Source: Thermoplasmata archaeon
GTDB taxonomy: Archaea; Thermoplasmatota; Thermoplasmata; Thermoplasmatales; Aciduliprofundaceae
Assembly (NCBI GenBank): GCA_021163705.1
Contig: JAGGTO010000102.1
Location: 1 to 30,131 of the forward strand
Reading direction: 5' to 3'
Length of the DNA: 30,131 bases
In this document: positions 1 through 6,301 of the stretch, one piece after another
Numbering within the stretch: position 1 is the stretch's first letter
Layout: the number at the start of each line of letters is the position of its first letter
Position numbers and translations under genes: made by a program
Notes under the pieces: model-generated
Told to the model about the DNA's origin: nothing
What the model saw: the letters and a program-made list of their open reading frames with translations, nothing else
Databases searched by the model: none

Positions 1-684
1 GCAGCTCTTCAAGATGGATATCAGCTCTATCATCACACCATGGTTCTGGAAGAGCATGGAAAATGGGCAATAGTGCAGCAAGGATTGAATGAGGAGCGAA
101 GATATGCCAGGAGATACCACTGGCTTTATGGAATAAAGAGCATGGTGAATGAGCCCCATTCTGGAATAATATCAGATTCCATAGAGAAGGTGGTTCTAGA
201 TATGACATCCAAAAAAAGTGAGGAGGCAAGGAAAATTTCTGTGGATCTTGTGAATGATGGGATAGAGCATCTAAAGGGCATGGTTATTGAAGTTAAAAAT
301 GCCAGACAGAGAACGCTGGATGATTTTTCGCCATACAGAAGATTAAGAATGCCATGGAGCATAAACTGGAAAGCACTTTTCGATGCGTATGAGATTCATC
401 CTACAAACTATGAGGAGCTCATTGGAATAAAGGGAATAGGGCCATCCACGGTCAGAGCTCTAGCTTACATAGCGGAGGTAATATATGGGAGCCCACCATC
501 TTGGAAAGATCCTGTTAAGTACTCCTTTGCCTTGGGAGGCAAGGATGGTGTGCCAAAACCTGTGGATAGAAAAGCTTACGATAAGAGCATTGAGATTTTA
601 CAGCTCACAATAGAGGAGGCAAAGTTAGATAAAAGAGAAAAATTAAAGATGCTTCAAAGGCTGAGAAAATTTGTACCACCTTAG
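1..684 (+). CDS. DUF763 family protein, 5' end cut by the window edge
   Basis: The reading frame is open from base 1: codons before the first internal ATG (40) read AALQDGYQLYHH, which continues the conserved family pattern, so the gene starts outside the window. The visible 227 residues include the family-like stretch YARRYHW and, near the C-terminus, LIGIKGIGPSTVRAL, a helix-hairpin-helix-type GIKGIGP motif that usually contacts nucleic acid backbone. DUF763 proteins are known from archaea and some bacteria, and their function is not established. A DNA- or RNA-related role is inferred only from the hairpin motif. The gene converges on the nitroreductase on the other strand, and the two stop codons overlap by four bases. 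Confidence 0.85.
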   Translation, partial: AALQDGYQLYHHTMVLEEHGKWAIVQQGLNEERRYARRYHWLYGIKSMVNEPHSGIISDSIEKVVLDMTSKKSEEARKISVDLVNDGIEHLKGMVIEVKNARQRTLDDFSPYRRLRMPWSINWKALFDAYEIHPTNYEELIGIKGIGPSTVRALAYIAEVIYGSPPSWKDPVKYSFALGGKDGVPKPVDRKAYDKSIEILQLTIEEAKLDKREKLKMLQRLRKFVPP

Positions 685-1202
685 GTGAATTTTTCAAAAT
701 GAACCACATCCTTCAACTCTCTCAGCTCCCTTTTCTGTGGTTTTTCTGCTCCTTTTCCAACTGTTATTATGGCCAGAGGTCTCACATCTTTAGGAAGATT
801 CAATATGTTTTTTACAAGTCCTTCATTGAATGCACCAATCCAGCAAGTTGCATAGCCAAGGGCATAGAGTGCAAGCAGAATATTTTGAGTGGCCGCTGCT
901 GTATCTTGGATTGCGTACAGATTCATCCCCCTCTGGCCATAGTATGCAGAACGCATTATATCGGCGCAAACCACAATTAAAACGGGGGCATCTCTAACCT
1001 GGGATTGGGAGAAGCATGCCCTGTATAATTTTTCTTTAATTTCTCTGTCTCGAACTATGATGAACTCCCATGGTTGCAGGTTTCCCGCAGATGGGGCGTG
1101 TATTCCGCATTCAATAGCCTTCATCAGAATTTCAAGAGGGACATCCTCATCATTATATGCTCTTATGCTTCTTCTTCCGTAGATGGCCTCAAAAACATCC
1201 AT
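681..1202 (-). CDS. Nitroreductase family FMN oxidoreductase
   Basis: A 173-residue member of the nitroreductase fold, which uses FMN and NAD(P)H to reduce nitro compounds, quinones or flavins; the substrate here is unknown. Evidence is the N-terminal FMN-phosphate motif RRSIRAY, the HAPSAGNLQPWEF block typical of the family, and the glycine-rich YALGYATCWIGAF segment. Length is normal for a compact archaeal member. The frame can be extended to a TTG at 1211, but the ATG at 1202 is preferred: a TATA-like element (1226-1235) lies about 28 bases upstream, which fits a leaderless transcript starting at that ATG. It is divergently transcribed from the YlbF-like gene and has no obvious operon partner. 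Confidence 0.9.
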   Translation of the reverse strand: MDVFEAIYGRRSIRAYNDEDVPLEILMKAIECGIHAPSAGNLQPWEFIIVRDREIKEKLYRACFSQSQVRDAPVLIVVCADIMRSAYYGQRGMNLYAIQDTAAATQNILLALYALGYATCWIGAFNEGLVKNILNLPKDVRPLAIITVGKGAEKPQKRELRELKDVVHFEKFT

Positions 1203-1225
1203 GAGGAGCAATAAGAGTGGAGATT

Positions 1226-1253
1226 GATAAATTTAATGGAAAATGTTTATAAA
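1226..1253. promoter_or_regulatory. Divergent TATA-like boxes for nitroreductase and YlbF-like gene
   Basis: TTTATAAA at 1246-1253 lies about 25 bases before the ATG at 1275 on the plus strand. TAAATTTATC, read on the minus strand at 1226-1235, lies about 28 bases before the ATG at 1202. Both spacings match archaeal leaderless promoters and decide the start codon of each gene. Confidence 0.6.
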
Positions 1254-1274
1254 GCATGGCTTGTATGGAATACA

Positions 1275-1622
1275 ATGAGCGAGGAAGTGATTAAGAAAGC
1301 TAGAGAGCTTGGTAAAGCTCTGAAGGAAACCGAGGAATATAAAGAGTTTGTAGAGGCGCAGAAGGCATTGGATGAGAATGAGGAAATACAGAAACTTTTG
1401 AAAGATTATGATGAGAAAGCAAAGGATATACAGTTGAAACAGATGACTGGAGAGAATATAGATGAAGATATGATATCACTCCAGAAAATTGAGAAAGAAA
1501 TTGTAGAGAGTGAAACCATGCAGAGATACACCACCGCGGAGAGGAAATTTAAGGAACTGGTTGATTCTGCAAATAAGGCAATAGTTGAAGCCATGGAAGG
1601 AGAGGAAGAGGAAAAAGAATAA
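1275..1622 (+). CDS. YlbF/YmcA-like (DUF964) helical protein
   Basis: A 115-residue acidic, almost wholly alpha-helical protein beginning MSEEVIKKARELGKALKET. The ELGKALKETEEYKEFVEAQKAL-type opening followed by an internal EIQKLLKDY block is characteristic of the YlbF/YmcA (Com_YlbF) family. In Bacillus, relatives form a complex that influences RNase Y and developmental decisions; no archaeal role is established. An in-frame ATG at 1224 would add 17 residues, but the TATA box at 1246-1253 would then lie inside the gene, so 1275 is the better start. The tail is glutamate/lysine rich. The next gene, ribose-1,5-bisphosphate isomerase, starts 28 bases downstream in the same direction and may be co-transcribed. 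Confidence 0.8.
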   Translation: MSEEVIKKARELGKALKETEEYKEFVEAQKALDENEEIQKLLKDYDEKAKDIQLKQMTGENIDEDMISLQKIEKEIVESETMQRYTTAERKFKELVDSANKAIVEAMEGEEEEKE

Positions 1623-1650
1623 ATAGGAAGGGTAACATAACATTAATTCT

Positions 1651-2580
1651 ATGAATGAAAAGGTTGTAGAAATAGCCGAAGGCATAAAAAATATGAGGAT
1701 AAGGGGTGCTGGAAAAATAGCCAGGGCTGCAGCTGAGGCCTTAAAACACTTCGCTTTAGATTTTTCAGGCACAGAGGATAAGTTCTTAGAGGAGATTGAG
1801 GAGGTCAAGGAGTATTTGATATCCACAAGACCTACGGCGGTATCGCTCAAAAATGCGGTGTATTTTGTTATAAATAGAATTAAGGGAGAGAGCCTTGAGG
1901 AATTGAGAGAATCGGTGATAAAAAATGCTGATAATTTCATAAAAAGGTCAGAGGAGGCTCTTGAGCTTATTGGAAAATATGGAGCTGGAAGGATACCTGA
2001 TGGAGCTACCATACTCACCCATTGCAACTCATCGGCAGCTTTGCAATGCATAATTCAGGCCCATAGGGAAGGGAAAGAGATAAGGGTTTTCAACACCGAA
2101 ACCAGGCCATGGTTTCAGGGACATATAACGGCGAGGACCCTTGCAAAGGAGGGTATTGATGTTACAATGATTGTAGATTCTGCTGTTCGCTATTTTATGA
2201 GGGAGATAGATATTGTGGTTGTAGGTGCAGATACCATAGCCTCAAATGGTGCGGTGATAAACAAAATTGGCACCTCGCAGATAGCTTTGGCGGCCAATGA
2301 GGCAAGGGTGCCTTTTATAGTATGTGCCGAAACCTACAAATTCTCTCCAGAAACCGTTATAGGAAAGCTTGTGAAAATTGAAGAGAGGGATCCACGAGAA
2401 ATTGCGAATCCGGAGGATTTTCCGGGAGTGAAATTTAGAAATCCCGTATTTGATGCCACCCCACCGGAGTATATTGATGCAATAGTAACCGAAATTGGTG
2501 TGATTTCCCCTTATCTTGCATATGAGATAATAAGGGAGGTGATGAATCTTGGAGTTAAAAGTGAGGAGAATCGATATTGA
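1651..2580 (+). CDS. Ribose-1,5-bisphosphate isomerase (eIF2B-alpha-like family)
   Basis: This 309-residue enzyme belongs to the eIF2B/MtnA fold. It is assigned as the archaeal ribose-1,5-bisphosphate isomerase, which makes ribulose-1,5-bisphosphate in the AMP salvage pathway. The key signatures are THCNSSAALQ, holding the catalytic cysteine, and VVGADTIASNG, holding the catalytic aspartate; FNTETRPWFQG and the C-terminal TPPEYIDAIVTEIG are also typical. Translation initiation factor 2B-like proteins are the main alternative. The overlap with AMP phosphorylase, the preceding enzyme of the same pathway, strongly favours the isomerase. The 3' 32 bases overlap that gene and contain its ribosome binding site. 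An AATAAATA box at about 1618-1625 could drive a leaderless transcript from the ATG at 1651. Confidence 0.9.
   Translation: MNEKVVEIAEGIKNMRIRGAGKIARAAAEALKHFALDFSGTEDKFLEEIEEVKEYLISTRPTAVSLKNAVYFVINRIKGESLEELRESVIKNADNFIKRSEEALELIGKYGAGRIPDGATILTHCNSSAALQCIIQAHREGKEIRVFNTETRPWFQGHITARTLAKEGIDVTMIVDSAVRYFMREIDIVVVGADTIASNGAVINKIGTSQIALAANEARVPFIVCAETYKFSPETVIGKLVKIEERDPREIANPEDFPGVKFRNPVFDATPPEYIDAIVTEIGVISPYLAYEIIREVMNLGVKSEENRY
2535..2543 (+). promoter_or_regulatory. Strong Shine-Dalgarno site deciding the TTG start of AMP phosphorylase
   Basis: GGAGGTGAT is a nine-base match to the usual 16S rRNA 3' end. It lies inside the last codons of the isomerase gene, five bases before the TTG at 2549. 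No ATG is suitably placed, so the site makes the TTG start convincing and indicates translational coupling. Confidence 0.8.
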
Positions 2581-4066
2581 AGCTGGAGGTTATGAAATAA
2601 TATTGAATGAAGAGGATGCAAAAGAGCTTGGAGTTTATCCTCAGGATAGGATGAAGGTGAGGAAAGATGGTATGATCCTCACAGCAATAGTCAATCTTTC
2701 CCAGAGTGTGATAAAAGAAGGAGAGGTGGGAATGTTCATCGAGATAAGTGAAAAGCTAAATGTGAAAAATGGAGATAAGGTAAAGGTAATTCCAACATCT
2801 CGTCCTCTAAGTGTAGATTACATAAAGAAGAAGATAAATGGTGAGAAGCTCACAAGGGATGAGATTTATGAGATAATAAAAGATATTGTGGAGGACAATC
2901 TCTCTACCATAGAATTGACTTCATATGTTACCGCCATACAAATTCGCGGTATGGATATGGACGAGACAGAATGGACCACCCGTGCCATGGTGGATACAGG
3001 TGAGACCATAGATTTTGAATACACCACCTTCGATGTTCATAGCATAGGTGGTGTACCTGGCAATAAATATGCTCCCGTAGCAGTGCCCATTGCAGCCGCT
3101 GCTGGACTCAAAATTCCCAAGACATCATCAAGGGCGATAAGCAGTGCTGCAGGCACAGCGGATTTAATGGAGGTTCTCACCAATGTATCTCTAACGATTG
3201 AGGATATTCGGAAGATAGTTGACGAGGTTGGCGCCATTCTTGCCTGGGGCGGATCTGTGAATTTAGCTCCTGCGGATGATAAGATTGTGCGGATAGAGTA
3301 TCCCTTGGGGATAGACCCACATTCACAGGTTCTTGCCTCCGTTATGGCGAAGAAGAAGGCTGTGGGTACGGATTTCATGGTACTCGATATTCCCATGGGG
3401 CCAGAAACGAAGGTTCCCGATGAGAAGCTTGCGAGAAAATATGCAATGGATTTCATAACTTTAGGGGAGAGACTGGGTATAACAGTGGAAGCTGCAGTAA
3501 CCTATGGAGGGCAGCCTTTGGGAAGGGCTATAGGACCTGCTCTTGAGGCAAAGGAAGCACTTATGTGTCTAGAAGGCAAGCCTGTAAGCAACTCGCTCAT
3601 AGAGAAAGCCACAGATATTGCAGGAATGCTTCTTGAGCTTGGAAATGTTGCTGAGAGAAATAAGGGAAAGGAGCATGCAAAGGAAATATTGAAGAGCGGG
3701 AAGGCAAGAGATAAATTTTTAGAAATAATAAATGCCCAGGGCTCCAAGGGAATTGAAAAGAGTGAGGATGTTCCTGTGGGAAAATACACGCATGATATTC
3801 TCTCTCCCGAATCCGGTTATATATCCATAGTTTCCAATAAAGCCCTGGTGAAAATTGCAAGAGCTGCAGGAGCACCCAAGGATAAAGGTGCTGGCATACT
3901 GCTTTTCAAGAAAAAGAGTGAGAAGGTGGAAAAGGGAGAGCCAATTTATAAAATATATGCGGATAGCAAAGCAAAGCTGGAAGAGGCTGTGAAGATAGCC
4001 AAGATGCTGAAACCTCTCAAAATTGAGGGTATGCTCCTGGAGAGAATACCTGCCTATAAGAAATGA
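2549..4066 (+). CDS. deoA: AMP phosphorylase
   Basis: At 505 residues this matches the long archaeal AMP phosphorylases, which are thymidine-phosphorylase relatives with an extra N-terminal domain. The enzyme converts AMP and phosphate to adenine and ribose-1,5-bisphosphate, the substrate of the isomerase encoded just upstream. Diagnostic stretches are VHSIGGVPGNKYAPV (phosphate/ribose site), KTSSRAISSAAGTADLMEVL, and AWGGSVNLAPADDKI; a C-terminal barrel-sandwich-like domain follows from about residue 410. Residues 1-85 form the archaeal N-terminal domain. The start is TTG with an excellent ribosome binding site. The third pathway enzyme, type III RuBisCO, is not in this window. The symbol is the one often used for archaeal AMP phosphorylase. 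Confidence 0.93.
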   Translation: MELKVRRIDIEAGGYEIILNEEDAKELGVYPQDRMKVRKDGMILTAIVNLSQSVIKEGEVGMFIEISEKLNVKNGDKVKVIPTSRPLSVDYIKKKINGEKLTRDEIYEIIKDIVEDNLSTIELTSYVTAIQIRGMDMDETEWTTRAMVDTGETIDFEYTTFDVHSIGGVPGNKYAPVAVPIAAAAGLKIPKTSSRAISSAAGTADLMEVLTNVSLTIEDIRKIVDEVGAILAWGGSVNLAPADDKIVRIEYPLGIDPHSQVLASVMAKKKAVGTDFMVLDIPMGPETKVPDEKLARKYAMDFITLGERLGITVEAAVTYGGQPLGRAIGPALEAKEALMCLEGKPVSNSLIEKATDIAGMLLELGNVAERNKGKEHAKEILKSGKARDKFLEIINAQGSKGIEKSEDVPVGKYTHDILSPESGYISIVSNKALVKIARAAGAPKDKGAGILLFKKKSEKVEKGEPIYKIYADSKAKLEEAVKIAKMLKPLKIEGMLLERIPAYKK

Positions 4067-4073
4067 ATAAGAA

Positions 4074-4406
4074 ATGAAAAAGGTAGAGCTCAAGAAACTT
4101 GGAGATATAAGCTCGAAGGATATTGGAAAGCTTATAATCACAGAAGGAACTGTGGAGGTAGTCTATCCCATAAAGGAGGATTTTCTAAAGTACTATATAA
4201 TAGTGGATTCTTCCAGTCCTTTGCAAAGGAGCATATATCTTCAGATGAACACCGAGCACAGGAGATATGCTCTGAGAGATGCCCGGAGTTATATCACGCT
4301 GCTTCATGCTCCCCTATATTTTTATGAGGGGCAGAGAATAAGAATAATGGCAAAGGTTGTAAAATATCGAGGCTCTGTGGCTCTCAAATTTAAAAAGTTG
4401 TTCTGA
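4074..4406 (+). CDS. Small OB-fold-like protein
   Basis: A 110-residue basic protein that starts seven bases after the AMP phosphorylase stop and is probably co-transcribed. The alternating hydrophobic strands (GKLIITEGTVEVVYPI, YYIIVDSSS, YEGQRIRIMAKVVKYRGSVAL) resemble the beta-barrel pattern of OB-fold nucleic-acid-binding domains, including the closing strand after a GQRIRIMAKV-type motif. No catalytic motif or zinc ligands are seen. I do not recognise a named family with confidence. An RNA/DNA-binding role is inference from fold pattern only. No clear Shine-Dalgarno sequence precedes the ATG. Its stop abuts the stop of the convergent receptor gene with no gap. Confidence 0.7.
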   Translation: MKKVELKKLGDISSKDIGKLIITEGTVEVVYPIKEDFLKYYIIVDSSSPLQRSIYLQMNTEHRRYALRDARSYITLLHAPLYFYEGQRIRIMAKVVKYRGSVALKFKKLF

Positions 4407-5411
4407 TTATTTTAGAAGCTCTTTCCTGCATATATAGATTTCAAGAAATGCAATGGCGATTATACCTGCAAGTATTGTCATTATTACAAAGTAAATTGTG
4501 GGATTGGATTCAGAGCCACCATAATGCTCCACATAGCTCCATGAGGAAAGAATTGATGAATCTTTGAGAAGAAGGGAAGTATAATTTTCTGCGGAGAATA
4601 TTTCAATGTATACCACTTTGACTCCCGTTTCCTGGGATAACTGTTTTGCTATTTCTCCCGCTCTAGAGTTTTCCAGTCCTCGGGCATTCACAATTACATC
4701 TATCTCTCCCCTCTTTATTTCCTCCTTTATCCTTTCTATCTCCTTGCCCCCCAAAAACCTATTTGGCCCTTTAACAATAGAGCCTTTAATTCTCATTCCC
4801 AATGCTTTTACCACATAATAGGTACCTGGCACGGCTAGAAGCGCAGTCTTATTTTTGAGATTAAACTCTTGAGATAAAATTTCCATGCTCTTTAAAGCTC
4901 TATCTATATTCTCCTTAAATTTTTCAAAATTCTTTTGATAGTATTCTCTGTGATCGGGATCCATGGCCTCAAGCTTTTTTTCTATAGCTTTGGCTATTCC
5001 AAGAGCGTTTTGGGGATAGAGCCAGTAGCCGTGTATGTTTCTCTCCATATCTCCAAGTGGAAAAAGAGTGGCATTATAACTGTTGAAATCCAGAATCTCC
5101 TTGCCTTCAACCTTCTCAAGAATATTGGAATCGAGAGAGAAAAATTCACTGGAGGCAAGAACTATGAAATCCGCCTCTTCAATCTTTTTAACATCTTCAT
5201 ACTTGAGAGAGTAGGAATGAATATCCATCCCCTGAGGCACTATATAGTCCGTTTTAACTTTCTCTCCTCCTATATCCTCAACAAAGGTGGAAAAAATCTC
5301 TAAGGTAGCCACAACATAAATTTTCCCCTCCTCCGTGCTTTCTCCAAAGCTTATGGGAGAGAGCAGCGAAAATGCGAGAATGAAAAAGATGGTATATCCT
5401 ATGAACCTCAT
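4407..5411 (-). CDS. Membrane-anchored metal (Zn/Mn-type) ABC substrate-binding protein
   Basis: A 334-residue ZnuA/TroA-like (cluster A-1) receptor. Residues 1-23 form a signal peptide. The mature part keeps the family's first histidine in QGMDIHSYSLKYED (His65) and a second in ERNIHGYWLYP (His127), plus a long central helix. The usual third histidine region is replaced by AVPGTYYVV, which has no histidine, so the metal site may be altered. Unlike lipoprotein receptors, it ends in a transmembrane helix (about 306-328) followed by a short basic tail. No permease or ATPase gene lies beside it. Its promoter sits in the end of the protease gene and carries a DtxR-type palindrome, which points to metal-dependent repression. 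Confidence 0.85.
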   Translation of the reverse strand: MRFIGYTIFFILAFSLLSPISFGESTEEGKIYVVATLEIFSTFVEDIGGEKVKTDYIVPQGMDIHSYSLKYEDVKKIEEADFIVLASSEFFSLDSNILEKVEGKEILDFNSYNATLFPLGDMERNIHGYWLYPQNALGIAKAIEKKLEAMDPDHREYYQKNFEKFKENIDRALKSMEILSQEFNLKNKTALLAVPGTYYVVKALGMRIKGSIVKGPNRFLGGKEIERIKEEIKRGEIDVIVNARGLENSRAGEIAKQLSQETGVKVVYIEIFSAENYTSLLLKDSSILSSWSYVEHYGGSESNPTIYFVIMTILAGIIAIAFLEIYICRKELLK

Positions 5412-5413
5412 GT

Positions 5414-5442
5414 GTTAGGTTATACCTAACAAAGATATAAAG
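5414..5442 (-). promoter_or_regulatory. TATA box plus DtxR/MntR-like operator of the metal receptor gene
   Basis: The inverted repeat GTTAGGT-N3-ACCTAAC (5414-5430) resembles TTAGG...CCTAA operators bound by DtxR/IdeR/MntR-family metalloregulators. A TATA-like sequence, CTTTATATC on the minus strand (5434-5442), lies about 27 bases before the ATG at 5411. The palindrome therefore sits between TATA box and start site, where a repressor would block polymerase. The stop codon of the upstream gene lies inside the palindrome. Confidence 0.65.
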
Positions 5443-6301
5443 ATTGCCTTAAGAGAAGATAGAAAAGAAGGCCTGCCAGAGCTCCTGCGTTTAGAAATGG
5501 TAATCCGGGCTGGGGTTTTCCTTTGTTCACCATCTCTATAAGGAGAAGCATGGTGAGCAAGCTTCCTGCAAGCACGAAAACTCCAGCTATAAGATTTAGA
5601 TTATGGGCTGAAGATATCACAAGAACTCCAGGAATGAGAACATCTCCGAATCCCATGTAATACGCTTCTTTTTCCTTGCCCCCGGTCTTCGTTGACTTTA
5701 TTCCCTTTGCCCTCTTAAATGAATAATCTCTCTTGGCAGGTAAAACAAACATTGCCGGGAGCTTTTCCTCTATAACACTGTCTGCAAGGGTTATCATGTG
5801 TTTGGTGAAATGTACTGCAATGGCATCATATATTGCAAAGGCACTTAAAAGAACAACTGCAGGAATTAAGCTCAGGGATAATCCAAATATCAGGGCTATT
5901 CCCACAGTCACCAGGATTCCCACCAGATCCATCACATACCATTCTGGATTTTTGAGCATCCATATGGTTAGAGCTATGGCCAATCCTAGAGAGATAAAAT
6001 CTGAGAATGGAATACCAAAATAAAAGAAAAAGGGGAATAAAGCATACCACATTGCCCAGGCAATGGCAAAATAAAATATTGCTTTGAGAAGCCCTTTTTT
6101 CCCCAGTTTTGCAATTATCAAAATTATGGCGGTCACAATTATTATGTAGATTAAATAATAGATTGGGGTCCAGGGATTGTTGCCTGCCTCTCCAAGTCCT
6201 CCACTGTAAATTTGATAAACTGGAAGAAGAGCCAGAGCTAAAAGATTCGAAATAAGAAATAAAAGCATCATGTTTAACTGTGCCTTAGCCTCCTCTCTCA
6301 T
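5426..6301 (-). CDS. Presenilin/signal-peptide-peptidase-like intramembrane aspartyl protease
   Basis: This multi-spanning membrane protein of 291 residues carries the two active-site signatures of GxGD proteases: FAIYDAIAV (Asp159) and YYMGFGDVLIPG (Asp220), numbered from the chosen start. After them comes KPQPGLPFLNAGA, at the position of the PAL motif but reading PGL. About nine hydrophobic segments are visible, with a basic loop (AKRDYSFKRAKGIKS) between the two catalytic helices, as in archaeal presenilin homologues. The ATG at 6301 is preferred over 6331 because an AGGAGGA site precedes it by about seven bases. Either choice overlaps the end of the topoisomerase I gene, so the two are probably translationally coupled. 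Its natural substrate is unknown. Confidence 0.9.
   Translation of the reverse strand: MREEAKAQLNMMLLFLISNLLALALLPVYQIYSGGLGEAGNNPWTPIYYLIYIIIVTAIILIIAKLGKKGLLKAIFYFAIAWAMWYALFPFFFYFGIPFSDFISLGLAIALTIWMLKNPEWYVMDLVGILVTVGIALIFGLSLSLIPAVVLLSAFAIYDAIAVHFTKHMITLADSVIEEKLPAMFVLPAKRDYSFKRAKGIKSTKTGGKEKEAYYMGFGDVLIPGVLVISSAHNLNLIAGVFVLAGSLLTMLLLIEMVNKGKPQPGLPFLNAGALAGLLFYLLLRQSLYLC

Noticed and set aside
1224..1274. Seventeen-codon extension of the YlbF-like protein
   Set aside because: The TATA box at 1246-1253 would be inside the coding region; the family begins near the ATG at 1275.
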